Below are positions 23,130 to 34,550 of a stretch of DNA of 64,000 nt, one piece after another (position 1 is the stretch's first letter; every line of letters begins with the position of its first letter). The DNA comes from Monoplex corrugatus. Taxonomy: Eukaryota > Mollusca > Gastropoda > Littorinimorpha > Ranellidae. A program made the translations under genes and the position numbers. The notes beneath the pieces were generated by a model. That model was given only the letters and a program-made list of their open reading frames with translations. It searched no databases and had not been told where the DNA came from. The DNA lies in assembly GCA_030674185.1 (NCBI GenBank), contig CM060307.1, positions 52,887,942-52,951,941 of the forward strand, in the 5' to 3' direction.

Positions 23130-23144
23130 CATAGGTACCATGGC
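23130..23144 (-). other. 3' UTR start with a donor-like site
   Basis: After the RBM45 stop the transcript reads GCCATGGTACCTATG|GTGAGT. The donor at 23129-23128 would remove the following DNA and place the rest of the 3' UTR in a downstream exon that I cannot locate. Confidence 0.45.
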
Positions 23145-23305
23145 TCAGACCTTCTGCTTCTTGCTGGGCCCATCATCACCTTGTTTAGGTGGCTCAGCCT
23201 CCAGAACCTTGATCCTCTGGCCAGACAGATTCTGACCATGCAATGTCTGCATTGCCTTTATGGCACACTCCTGGTTAGCATATTTGGCGTAACCATAGTT
23301 CCGGC
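23145..23305 (-). CDS. RBM45: RBM45 exon 12 (RRM4 end and stop)
   Basis: Residues 450-502, GRNYGYAKYANQECAIKAM, LHGQNLSGQRIKVLEAEPP and a basic tail ending KKQKV, then TGA at 23147-23145. Acceptor GTTTCAG. A strong donor-like site (G|GTGAGT) lies 14 nt after the stop, suggesting a spliced 3' UTR. Confidence 0.93.
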
Positions 23306-23398
23306 CTGAAACAACCGCAACGAGATCCAATGATTTGTGCTATCTTATTTTGCATTGTACTATACTACACTGAAATTGCACTGTGGCGTTTTACATTA

Positions 23399-23601
23399 TC
23401 ATGGAGCACCTGGTCACAACAGGAAAGCTGGAGGGAAAGAGAGCACCAGGTAGACCCAGGGAGAGAATGCTGAACGGACTTGCAGAGTGGCTGGGGATGA
23501 GGAGGGTGGGGGAGATGCTAGGGGCAACGAGAGATAGAGATGGTTAGAAGTCCATGGTCGCCAACATCATGCGGCAGGGCACCTGATGATGATGATGTAA
23601 T
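23399..23601 (+). mobile_element. 3' end fragment of an RTE-type LINE in RBM45 intron 11
   Basis: It matches the 3' end of the RTE element at about 59445-59645: GGAAAGCTGGAGGGAAAGAG, AGCACCAGGTAGACCCAGGG, GGACTTGCAGAGTGGCTG, ending in TGATGATGATG. It is antisense to RBM45 and non-coding now. Confidence 0.85.
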
Positions 23602-24380
23602 GAAAGGTATGCTGCACTGCACTGTACTTTATTTTTCAAAACAACTGTCTGCATGGAATGCATGATGCTCTATTTGGAGACAGCCCTCTCCCATCCTCCA
23701 ACCCGCTCTCTCACTTGCAAGTGTTGCATGTGTGTGTGTATGTGTGTGTGAAGCATGTGCACATGTGCATACATGCTTGCGTGTGAGCATGTTTGCCTTT
23801 AAGACTGTGTGTGCTGTACTGATGTCTTTTGCTGCAGTCTACTAGAACTGGACATGATATGCCTCCAAGTTCTTGTAAATACATCGAATCACTGGCAATA
23901 ACATTTACTTAATTGTTCTGTGACAGTTTTCTGTTATGGTGATCAAACATGAATCATTCCAACCCACAAATCTTTTGACAATTTCAGAATGGCAGTGGTG
24001 TAATTAAATCAATCATATTTTGTCAAGCATTTGAAAAAAATTTCTTTCTTAACAATTTCTAATCAACTGTCACCACTTTTTGACTATCTGCAGTGGGGTT
24101 ACTGTGCACAATATCAGTGAAACACAATGACCCTTATTTAAGCTCTGATATATACACTGACACAAGCATGAAATGATTCATTCACAACAAAAAGAACAAA
24201 ACCACAAAGGAAATAGCCAAATGTAATCTGCAAGAGGAAATGACTTTCGCCCTTGCACATACACAGACTATTGTAATTTCTGCAATGCTTTTGGTAAAGA
24301 CTAATTCAACTGAATATCAAATATCATTCCCTCACATATATTATACTCCCTTAACATCGCACTCTCCCCACACCACTTAC

Positions 24381-24663
24381 CAGAGAGTAGGTAGACACTG
24401 ATGAGGTTGCCAAAGCGGCAGAAGGCATCCCTCAAGACCCGCTCAGAAACAGCTGAGGGCTGGCAGACAACAAAGAGGCGCTTGGCAATAGTACTTTCAT
24501 CAGACACAAGAGGCTGTGGAAGGGGCAACATGATGTTGCAGTAGTTGACACGTTCCATGCCATTGGCTGCTGCCCCCATCATACCAAACATGGCAGCCGC
24601 ACTGTTGGCTGCAGCCATTACCGCCTGAGGGTTGATGCCTGCCTGCTCCAGCAAACTGGCTGC
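24381..24663 (-). CDS. RBM45: RBM45 exon 11 (linker and RRM4 start)
   Basis: Residues 356-449. An alanine- and methionine-rich helix (AVMAAANSAAAMFGMMG) leads to RRM4 with RNP2 RLFVVCQ, DAFCRFGNLISVYLLS, closely matching vertebrate RRM4. The acceptor CTCTAG is the last of six tandem related sites. Donor G|GTAAGT. Confidence 0.93.
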
Positions 24664-25010
24664 CTAGAGAAATGACAGCAGAAAAAAATATGCTTTAGGA
24701 CTACAAACATGGGGCAACTTGGATGCCTATGAAAAGACAAGATGGAAATGATCAGGATTCAACAATTACATGGAGCAAACTGGTTACCTATGAGAACGGA
24801 TGGGAGAAAAAACTGCACATCTGGAATACACATAAACATTAAGCAAGCTGGCTGTTTATGAAAATGGACTGGAGACAAATCTATGTACTCTTGACTAAAT
24901 GATATTGAGCAAGCTGGCTGTCCAGAGAATGGACAAGGAGAAAAATGTGCACACAGATTAAACATGAAAAACTACACAAGTTGACTGCCTATGGGAATAG
25001 TTAACTTTCC
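24651..25010 (-). repeat. Tandem array of six exon-11 acceptor-region copies
   Basis: Related junctions (AG followed by GCAGCCAGTTTG-like sequence) occur at 24663 (used by exon 11), 24726, 24787, 24851, 24917 and 24988, spaced 61-71 bp. Each unit has a CAGTTTGCTC-like exon start preceded by TTCTCATAG-like sequence. From 24726 the frame meets a stop exactly at the TAG of the true acceptor. Confidence 0.75.
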
Positions 25011-25206
25011 ACACACCTAACCAAATTATTCTATGATCTAATTATGAAATTACATGCAAATATTGTGAAGTCATTTGTTATAATGTCATGCTAGTTCATG
25101 ACCAAGTTTATCACTGAAGAACAGCATGTTTCCATTAAAAACTGAATTCTGAACACCACAAAAGCTCTGGCGCAGATACATTAAAATCATAACGAAGTAT
25201 ATACAC

Positions 25207-26823
25207 TACGCACAAAAAGTTAAGGATCACTTGCACAAAAATTCATAACTTTCAAAATAAGAAAGCCAATGCGTTGAAGTTTGGCAAACATTTAATTCCA
25301 TGCTTTAGTGATAACGATACACAATTGCCTTCAATTTCGAGCAATCGTTTGGTGTGTACATTTGATCAAAGTGGGTACGTATCGAAATTTGATTTCCCAA
25401 AGTCATTGAAATCACAAGACAGGGCATTCTGATGCTCCCAAAAGTTCAGTAATGCGTGTAACCGCCATGGCACTCGACGCAGCGAGTCCTCATCGAGTTG
25501 ACCAGGTTGGTGAAGATCCTCTGTGGAAGCGCCTGCCACTCAGCCTGCAGCATCTGGTAGAGGTGTTGGGCATCCCTGGGAGGGGGGTGGTTGCTCCTCA
25601 CTTTGCGATCCAGCTCATCCCAGAGGTTCTCAATCGGGTTGAGATCGGGACTGCATGCTGGCCACTCCATTCTGTTGACTCCAGACTGCTGCAGGAAGTC
25701 GTTGACCACCCTTGCCCTGTGGGGGCGAGCGTTGTCATCCTGGTAGACAGCCGTCGGTCCCATCTGCTGCAGTGTAGGCACAGCCAGCGGTCGAAGGATC
25801 TCATCCGGTATCGGAGGCCAGTCAGGTTACCCTGTACATGATACAAGGGTGTTCTGTGGTGAAGGCTGAAGGCCCCCCAGACCATTACAGAACCTCCACC
25901 AAAGGCCACCTTTTCTTGGACAGTGGTGTCAATAAAGCGTTGCCCTGGGCGCCTCCAGACCCTCAGTCGGCCGTCGTTGTGGTTCATGGTGAAGCATGAT
26001 TCATCACTGAACAGGACCTGGGACCATTGCTGACGTGTCCACCTCACGTGACGTCTGCAGAAGGCGCGGCGTGCTGCCCTATGGGCTGGAGTTAAGCGTG
26101 GCCGTACAGCTGGGTGACGAGAACGGAGGTTAAACCCATGAAGGCGGTTCCGTATGGTCTGCTGGCTGATGTTGATGTTAGTAGCCACCCTCAGCTGCCT
26201 TCGAATGATGCTGGAAGAGGTTGTTCTTGTCTGCAGGGCTTGTCGTTCAATGAGACGATCTTCACGTGGGTTTGTCTTCTTCGGTCGACCAGATCTGCGT
26301 CTTTCATGGACCCTCCCAGTGGCTGTGAAGCGTTGAATCAGTCTGACAATGACCGAGATGGACACCTGAAGTCGCCTGGCCACTTCTCGCTTGGGAACAC
26401 CATCTTGGAACCATGCAACAGCTCGTCCCCTCTCAAATTCGCTCAATTTTCGTCGTGGAGGCATTGTCAGATCAGGCCTACTACTGGTGGAATGTCTTCT
26501 TATAAAGCCAAGCAAGAGACAGCATCTCACACATAAACAGCAGTGCTTGCACGTGCATAATGGTTTTTCCATCTGGCTTGTGCAATGTGTTCAGACCGAA
26601 CGGTCCAAAACAAGGTCCTTTTTCGCAAGTTTCCGCTTTTCCGTTTGCGGCCAAGCTCAGTAGTAGAGAATCCCGTGCAATTTTCGCACTAACACAACAT
26701 CGCCCACTTACAGCTGAACAAGAATTCATAACAATTTGGCTGGACTGAGAAATAAATAACAGTAGCGAACTGAGTTTATTACGCACCGGTTTTCTCATAG
26801 TGATCCTTAACTTTTTGTGCATA
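25207..26823 (-). mobile_element. Tc1/mariner transposon, nearly intact
   Basis: Inverted ends GCACAAAAAGTTAAGGATCA with TA on both sides. It contains one transposase gene on the minus strand. It lies in RBM45 intron 10. The two ends are nearly identical, so it is a fairly recent insertion. Confidence 0.92.
25446..26464 (-). pseudogene. Tc1-like transposase with a single frameshift
   Basis: A cut-and-paste transposase of about 339 residues. The N-terminal paired-type helix-turn-helix (MPPRRKLSEFERGRAVAWF, VPKREVARRLQVS) is followed by a GRPKK hook and the DDE core: FSDESCF (first D), YQDDNARPH (second D) and NPIENLWDEL (E). D to E spacing fits DD34E. One missing base near 25806 separates the two frames; all else is open. 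It starts at the ATG at 26464. Confidence 0.92.
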
Positions 26824-26952
26824 GCCTTTTTACGGCTGCAGTTTATGGACTGTCATTTTCTAAATCTGGAGGAAATGATGTTAAAAACAAGCATAGTCCG
26901 AGGAGGCTGTTGAAGCTACTGACAAGAAAAATGTTCAGAGTTCAGAGAAAAT

Positions 26953-27060
26953 ATATGAAGAGATCACTCATGACATTGGTATTAATATTGGATAAGTTCA
27001 CACAACATATGAAGAGATCACTCATGACATTGGTATTAATATTGGATAAGTTCACACAAT
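26953..27060 (+). repeat. Exact tandem duplication, 54 bp, two copies
   Basis: The unit starting ATATGAAGAGATCACTCATG occurs at 26953 and 27007 without differences, next to the right end of the Tc1 element. Confidence 0.95.
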
Positions 27061-27295
27061 TTAAACAAATACGGAATGAGACTAGTTGCAGCAAAGTGGG
27101 TCCTACACTGCCTTACTAAAGATAAAAAAAAGATGCATGTTACTGTTGCAGACTATTAAAAAGGTGCAAAAATGAGGCCGACAGCTTTTAAAATCTATTG
27201 TGACTGACAAAACCTGGGTCAAAAACTATGGGCCAGAATGAAAGAGACAACTGTCAGAGTGGCACATCCCACCTCTCCAAAACCAATTAAGTTAG

Positions 27296-28254
27296 CAGGC
27301 ATGGTACTGGAAGAAAAGCATTTTTCCATGAAAAGTTTGGGGTCCAGGGGGCTATGCCCCCTGGTGGGGTCAAGGGGCAAAGCCCCTTGTGGAGGTCAGG
27401 GGGCGTTGCCCCCTGAAGCTGAAGGTTTTTCAGCAAATCTAGCCAGTAAAAAAGCCTTTCCTTGCTTCATATTAAGCAATTTCTGCCACAAAAAGGGCTC
27501 TCCTAGAATCACTTTATCACTCATTCCTTCAACCCAAAGGAAGTTTTTAAACCAATGTAATCATACAGCAAAAATGAATACATGATCTATATTGCTTTAA
27601 GTGGAATACATTAAATCAATTTATATACATTTTACTTACTTTGTCAATGGCGCACATGCGCAGTGACAGTGTACAGTTTGCACAACTGTGGTCATCATGT
27701 CCAGCATCACCAACACATCACAGCACAGCCAAGTAGTGGTATACTTCATATCATAAGAGTTCCAGTTTTCTTCAGTATGTCTTCTCGCACCACCAGACCC
27801 ATAAGAAACTTCAACTTGACATACTATACACTATACAGTATGCTTTGCCACAGATTCTCAAGCTTTTCAAAGCACGACGAAAACGTTTCAGTTTCGTGAC
27901 TCCTGTTCAGCCAGTCCCATCTCCATTTGTTTGCCACACCAGCATCAATGTCTTCTGTCGGTGAATTTCGTGGAACTATATCGGTTCGCTTTGGCATGTT
28001 TTCTTTTTCCAAGTTCTTGTTCAAATCACGTCGATCCAGATCGGAAAGCAATGGTGATTGTCTCGAAATGCGCATGCGCGGAAGTAGTCCTACTCAATGT
28101 GAGCTGCTTTTGGCGGGACAAAGGCCTGAAGTGAACGACCTGAAACGAACTCAGAGGGCCGGTTTCGTCGGGCTCGGTCTTTTTTTTTTTTTTTTTTTTT
28201 TCCCTCCCCAGTTTTCGCGGATTTCCGCGAATTCGCGGACATGTACCATGCCTG
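27296..28254. mobile_element. hAT-like non-autonomous element with 12-bp inverted ends
   Basis: Ends CAGGCATGGTAC and GTACCATGCCTG are perfect inverse copies. Inside are GC-rich palindromic motifs (GGGGTCCAGGGGGC-type, 27340-27420), a minus-strand frame at 27824-28075 with KWRWDWLN, which resembles the N-terminal region of some hAT-type transposases, a T22 tract (28179-28201) and TTCGCGGATTTCCGCGA. The flanking duplication is not clear. The hAT label is inferred from the CAGG ends. Confidence 0.6.
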
Positions 28255-29600
28255 GTTAAGAAGGAAGCGAGAATATTTAAAGATGATATACCTATATACC
28301 TATGATAACAAGGACACATTGATGGCCTATCATGTTCCAATGCAACAAACTGTTAATCAAGACTTCTACAGGATGCTTCTGATGGCAATACTTAAACACG
28401 CAATCTGAAAGCAACGCATCACACTGTTAAATGATTCGCCACTGATATTACATGACAACAAATCTTGCCACAAACTAGGCAACGTTAAGTCACTTATGAT
28501 GTCATATCAATATGTTACTCTACCACACCCTTCCTATTCTCCTGATATGAACCCCCAGAATTTTTTCTATTCCCAAAGTTAAAAGAAAAAGAACCCCTCT
28601 GAGGTGTACATTTAGTATTATTTAGGTAAATGGAAGTGGAAGTGGCTGAGCAAGTGCAACATATCAACTCCGGTTGTCTAGCAATGGGCATTTAACCTTT
28701 AGCAAGCTGCATTCGTTTGGTGAAATTCTGCCTGCAGCCACATTCTTTTAGGTGACTGAAAAACATGCACACCTATCTATTTCAAATTGCTATAATTTCT
28801 TTTCTATTGTTTGTACAGTTATGAAATTTGGAGTGAATGTAGAGGAATGAATAAAGAACATGCTGATACCAACCATTGTGTGTTTTGTGTATACTTGTAT
28901 TATGAAAAAAAATAATAAAATGACATGACAAACAAAAATGACTACCGGGTGTTTATAAGTCATGGAGTCCCGAGGTGCACCAGGTCTTCAAATGCAGCAG
29001 ACTGTGGTACCTATTCGGCTACTGAAGCAGGGATATGGGCACAAAACTCTGAATATCTTGCCGATTAAAGCCTAAAAACTCTTCATCAGAGTCAGAGTCA
29101 AAGAAGAGCTCCTGCAGTATTTGCTCAGTGACGGCATCCATGTTGAAATTTTCCTAAAAAAAACTTTGACGAAGTTTGAAAATTTATTGCAAACAAACCA
29201 CAAGGCAAATGGTGCTCACACACACAGGAAGAGGAAGGTTAAAGCATGCTGCATTGTGGTATTGCTACTTTCGGATTCGCTCTTTTCAACTAATCGGCTA
29301 CAATGACGCTTCGGCGCACCAGTGCGCCACCAGAGTGATAAATGTTAAGTACAATACATCAACTCTGGTTGTCTAGCAACGGGCATTTCAGACCTTTCCA
29401 ACAGATGGGAATCAGCTATTCGAGATTTACATCTACGGAATATAGAAAGGTAAGGTGGTTATCTTATCTTCTGTACTAATATCCCCTCACTCATTATTTA
29501 CTGGCTGACCACTGTAACCACAAGACAATCAACACAGATTCTGTGTGTCTTTTATCAGTTTCTCAATTACTAAGCCTTCAAGAAAAAAAATGTCACACTG
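28255..29600. other. RBM45 intron 10 stretch without a recognised element
   Basis: AT-rich. ATCAACTC-GGTTGTCTAGCAA-GGGCAT motifs near 28665 and 29360 hint at a repeated unit bounding about 700 bp. Nothing else supportable. Confidence 0.4.
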
Positions 29601-29685
29601 CCCTTGTTCTTTGATTTTTCAGATGAACAAACAATGCTGAAAAAGAGGTGGGAACAACACACTTCATCAAGTGTTGGATACTTAC

Positions 29686-29734
29686 TCGCTGTCTCAAGTC
29701 TGACATTTCATCATTTCTCCCTCCTTGATATCCT
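29686..29734 (-). CDS. RBM45: RBM45 exon 10 (linker)
   Basis: A 49-nt exon, residues 339-355 (SGYQGGRNDEMSDLRQR). Acceptor GTTTTTCAG, donor CGA|GTAAGT. The MSDLRQR helix corresponds to the start of the vertebrate linker before RRM4. Confidence 0.87.
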
Positions 29735-30234
29735 CTGAAAAACAGAGAACACACAGCTGTAGAAATAAACCACATCAGTTTGCATTATATGTACAGTGTT
29801 TTACCCTATCTGCAACATGTCAATGCTAATCTTAAGTCCTGTAGCCTCCACCTATTGCCTCGTGAAATGCTTATCTCAGAGCTGTAGCCTCCAACTATTG
29901 TTTTGTAAAAATGAACATTTTTTCCCTTCTGACATTGTGACTGTATTAATGCATGGTCAAGCAGAATGCTGTATGTCCAATTCTCACTGACACAAAACTG
30001 TAACAGTAACCAGGCCTATAATGTGCATGAACTTATCTACTCAAAAGAGCACAAAATGACAAAATGAGAACAAAACAATAAAGGAATAAACAAGAGAGAA
30101 AGAGGGGGAGACAGTGAGAAAAAATATTACCCAGAAAAAGAGAGAGGGGGGGTTACAATGACAGAAAACTACCCATGATTGTACATGAGGCAAATCAACT
30201 ACGAAAAAAAAAAATTATCATCTTATGAACTTAC

Positions 30235-30370
30235 GAACTGGACTGTTGCTGAGCATTTTCCTCAGCAAACTGCACCATAAGCTGGCTGCCAATGGGGTAT
30301 TCAAATCCATTCAGCTTGTCTCTGGCATATGCTGCACACTGGGGAGTGGCATACCTGGCATACGCCACAC
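30235..30370 (-). CDS. RBM45: RBM45 exon 9 (RRM3 second half)
   Basis: Residues 294-338. GVAYARYATPQCAAYARDKL and GFEYPIGSQLMVQFAEE match the HGFEYPPG block that marks vertebrate RBM45. The exon ends with a glutamine/serine tail and donor TTC|GTAAGT. A TTAA-flanked MITE starts 76 bp upstream of its acceptor. Confidence 0.93.
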
Positions 30371-30445
30371 CTGACACACACAGACACACAACAAAATTTC
30401 ATTTCCATATGTATGATAACCATTCTGTACAGTTCACAGATCCAG

Positions 30446-30775
30446 TTAAACCCTTTCCCATTTGCAGATTTTGCTCAGAAACTCTTCCTGCTATTCGGAG
30501 ATTTCCGAAAGCGTGTGAATGAAAAGGTCAGACGCTGACCGATATCTTGTAAATGAGGCGATGTGTGGTACCAAACTCAGTATCATTCTGTGATTGTTTT
30601 ATCCTGACTTTCGCGGGAAACTTCATTCATGAGGCGTGTGTAACCCTCGTGCTTACAGCGTGATGGAAAATCCCCACCAGGCCTATGTGACCGGCGGCGG
30701 GCTGCGGCGGGCGTAAATAAAAAGCGGGGTTTTCCGGTCGGCGGGCTGCGGCAGGATAAAATGGGGAAGGGTTAA
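30446..30775. mobile_element. TTAA-flanked MITE, family H, next to RBM45 exon 9
   Basis: Ends TTAA-ACCCTTTCCCATTT and AAAATGGGGAAGGG-TTAA, 330 bp. The right third is GC-rich with two copies of CGGCGGGCTGCGGC. It starts 76 bp upstream of the exon 9 acceptor in transcript orientation. Confidence 0.72.
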
Positions 30776-30900
30776 AGTTATGTACACACACCTGCGCTCA
30801 TAAACACGAACCTGTAAAAACTGCCCGCAAACACCCATGCACATTTACACCTACACTCATGAACATTTGCACGCACACTCGCAGACACACATGCTCTCTC

Positions 30901-31041
<141 letters not shown>

Positions 31042-31097
31042 AACCTGTATGCACTTGTTAGATAAAATTTGTAGTTTTCAAACACAGTTGTACTTGT

Positions 31098-33714
31098 TTA
31101 ACCCTCTGGGCCCTACCGGGCCGATATTTCGGCCTCGGCAAATACTGCTAAAAAGACGACACGGCCGATCCATCGGCCCTACAGAAGAAGGCTTTTGATT
31201 GGCCAGTTAGATACACAGTCAGCCAATCCGCCATTTTCTTTCAGTTTTTCCACATCCGGCCTTGCGACTGGCGCAATTTCACTTGATTTGGAAAGATTTT
31301 AGTGCATTTTTTTCTCAATTTTGTTGGTGTTGTGGTTTTGAAAATGGCTGAACGTGAAAGTGAAAGTGACTTTGCATCTAGTGAGACCGAACATGAGGAT
31401 TCAAGTGAAGCAGAAGCTTCAGAAATTGGAGAATTGTCCGATAGTGAGGGAGAAGCTGTTGCACCACAGAACCCGTGGTTTCGATCACCAGATGATGAGA
31501 TGGATCGTGATGATCCATACTCTTTCTCACAGAGTACTGGTCCAAAACGTGTCCCCGCCCCCGGCAGCAAACCTATCGATTTTTTCATGCTCTTTTTTAC
31601 GACTGAGCTGATAAAGAAGTTTGTTGTTGAAACAAACAGATACGCAAAGCAATTTCTAGAGGAAGCAGTGCTGAAGACCCATTCACTCGCAAGAAAATGG
31701 ACCGAAACATCAGTCCCAGAAATGAAAGCTTTTGTCGCCATCATTCTGAACATGGGCCTTATTCGAAAACCCAGTTTCAAGTCATACTGGTCCACAACTG
31801 ACAGACAGAGAACACCATGGTTTGGAGAGGTCATGCCCAGGGAAAGGTTTGAGCTGTTGCTGAAATTTTTTCACATGACTGACAACAAAAAACTGAAGAA
31901 ACCTGGTCAAGATGGCTATGACCCCTGTGCCAAATTTGAACCAGTTGTCACCCAAGCCAATGACACTTTTAGGAGATATTACCAGCCACATAGAGAGATA
32001 TGTGTAGATGAGAGTTTGGTAAACTAAGAACAGGACAGAACTCATACAGTACATGCCAAACAAGCACCACAAGTGGGGAATCAAGTTCTTCATGCTGTGT
32101 GATTCTGTTTCTGCATACCTGCTGAGCTTCTTCGTCTACAGAGGGAAGAGAGGAGATGAGGCAAATGATGACAGGGGCTTGGCACACAGAGTGGTTATGA
32201 AATTGTTGACCATGGGAAATTGCTTGATGAAAGGATATCATCTCTTTGTAGACAACTTTTTCACAAGTTTTCCATTGGTCAAGCAATTAGCAGACAACAA
32301 AACCCACATCACTGGCACGGTTCGACGCAACAAACGGGAGCTGGCAAGGGGACTAAAAGCAAAACTAAATCCAGGAGAAATTGTCAACTACAGACAGGGT
32401 GAGACTCTGTGCACTGCATTCAGAGAGAAAAAAACACAGAAAAATCCTGTAATAGTTTTGTCCACTTACCAAAAAGCTAGTTCAGTTCAAGTGGCTTCCA
32501 GAAGGCGCCGTGCTGGACAAGGTGATGCTCCAACTCATGTGACCAAGCCGCAAAGTGTTTTAGATTATAACAAATATATGGGAGGAGTAGACAGCAATGA
32601 CCAAATGGTATACACCTACTTAGATGAAAGAAGAACAGTAAAGTATTGGAAAAAGGTAACCTTCAATGTCATAAGCAGGATGGTATTGAATGCATATATT
32701 CTTTACAAGGAGTCTACACCCAGGGAAGAAAAAATAATATCTAGGTATAGATTCACAGATAGGCTGATAGGAGACCTCAGTGAAGAACACATGGCAGGAA
32801 AGAAGGCAGCAGGAGAAGCAAAAGCAGGACCTTCAGGCCTTGAAAGTATTCCTGGCAATAAAGAGAAAGACTGCTGTGTTTGCAGTGACAGGCGCAAACC
32901 TGGCGGCCGAAAAAGAAGCAGGACCATGTGTGTCAAGTGCCTGAAAGGACTTCATGGCACTTGCTACCCAAAACACAAATGTACATAGACTGTAGACTAC
33001 CAGGAGATAGAACAACATCTGTTTTCATTTTCTTTTTTTCTTTTGGTGTACTTTTTTTATGACTGTAGTCACTTTCACTTTCAGTTTCTCGTGTAGTGCC
33101 AGATTCAAAAGGAGTGTAAATAATAAGTGATTGCATTTTGAATGAATATTCAGTGATTACACACATGTGTACATAAAATCATACAAATGTTTCACATTTT
33201 GAACTTTCTTTTTACCTATTTTATTCCAACAAGTGAAGTTATGTGCCAGTTGTGAAGTTGTGTGCTCGTGGAAGAAAAATGGACTACTATTTCAAATCAT
33301 CATTTTGAACATTTTCTGGACTGAGAATTGCTGCAAAATTTGTGCTCTGTGTAGAAAAGTGGTTATATATTTTTTCTAAACAGTTTATATCAGGTTTCCA
33401 GTCAAGAATAGTTCCCTCATTCATAGATAATCAAAGAAAAAGGATAATTTCGAAAAAAACAACAACAACAAGTTCAGTAGTCATGTCAAGATTTCTTCAA
33501 CAACAGGTAAGACTGAATGTTTGTTTTGTATTGTGGTGGTAGTTCAATCTGTCCTGATTATAAAAATGTATACTTTTATATATCTGTGATGCTTAGATTT
33601 GCCACTACAGCATCTGGAAAAACGCTACCCATCAGCAACTACTCAAATTGAAAAAATACCCTTAGTCTTCTTAGCATGTTACTTATAAAAAACGCATAGG
33701 GTCCAGAGGGTTAA
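31098..33714 (+). mobile_element. piggyBac transposon, nearly complete
   Basis: TTAA on both sides and inverted ends CCCTCTGGGCCCTA / TAGGGTCCAGAGGG. Subterminal palindromes GGGCCGATATTTCGGCC and GGCCGATCCATCGGCC lie near the left end. It holds one transposase gene with a single frame break. It lies in RBM45 intron 8, antisense to the gene. Confidence 0.93.
31344..32988 (+). pseudogene. piggyBac transposase with one frameshift
   Basis: A DDE cut-and-paste enzyme (DDE_Tnp_1_7 family). It has an acidic N-terminus (ERESESDFASSETEHEDSSE), then the catalytic blocks CVDESLV (first D), LFVDNFFTS (second D) and YNKYMGGVDSNDQM (third D), and a C-terminal cysteine-rich zinc-binding domain (CCVCSDRR, CVKCLKGLHGTCY). 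All key residues are present. The frame breaks near 32018-32025, where one base appears to be missing and a TAA follows; the second frame resumes and runs to 32988. The start is the ATG at 31344. Confidence 0.93.
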
Positions 33715-34352
33715 ATCCAGTTTCTCAAGATGGTAGCTCTGCACTTGTAATCAATTTCACAAACATTGATACCACGGATGCCAATGCTTTGTGCGAAAAT
33801 CTTTCAGTTGTCTGCTGTCAGTGGTATCATGTATTAGAGATCACAACATATCTATCCCTCCCCTACTGTTTATTGTTTAATCAACTAAAATAACAAAGAA
33901 TGCAGTCAGGTGTATACCAAAAGATGCCCTCTTTTGGTCATGGATGACATCAAGTATAATGCCACTGATACAATGTACCAGTGGGTTGTTTCCTGATCTT
34001 TTAAACAGTAAATTACACAACAACCCTGCTATTTTAATTCAACCAGTCATCTTGAGATCTAGTTGCTTTTGAGACTGATTTAACTATTTAGACAGCACCC
34101 TACCACAGAAGTGTAATCCTATATTTCCAGGTTTTGAAATTACGAGAAGTGCCTTACAAAGTGGAGCTACTTATAAATGAGAAATTACAGTGGTAATGAA
34201 AAAGCATATTTTCTATAAAGGTCTCAGACTGCTAAAGGCCTAAGCAGTCACAGCTTTTATCCAAAATGGATAAAATCATTTGCTGACTCCTTCAGATTGA
34301 AATAGTGCTACTTGACTGTACAGCAAGTCTGTTTCGCCCTGATGTTCCTTAC

Positions 34353-34550
34353 CTGTGGACTCGTTCAGGTCACAATATTCCATGCCCGGAATCAGGTTGA
34401 AGAGTTTGGTAAGGTAGCCTTGAGTCATACCAATAGGGGCCACAATTTGGATGCGACAACAGTTGGACTGGGTTGGGTAGTCGTTCAGCATCGTCATAGG
34501 ACCAGCTCCACCCATCATGTTTGGAGGCATACCACCGAAGTTACCTGGTG
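34353..34550 (-). CDS. RBM45: RBM45 exon 8 (linker and RRM3 start)
   Basis: Residues 228-293. It opens APGNFGGMPPNMMGGAGPM, a glycine/methionine-rich linker that repeats the GNF of the microexons, then RRM3 begins with RIQIVAPIGMT and continues FNLIPGMEYCDL. This parallels the FDIVPGLEYCEV stretch of vertebrate RBM45. Acceptor ATTTTCAG, donor G|GTAAGG. Confidence 0.92.

Noticed and set aside
24759..24965. Frame with repeated QPAC as a small gene
   Set aside because: It is the tandem acceptor-region repeat of RBM45 intron 10 read through; no start context or splice support.
25452..25841. Plus-strand frame of 129 residues
   Set aside because: Shadow of the Tc1 transposase on the opposite strand.
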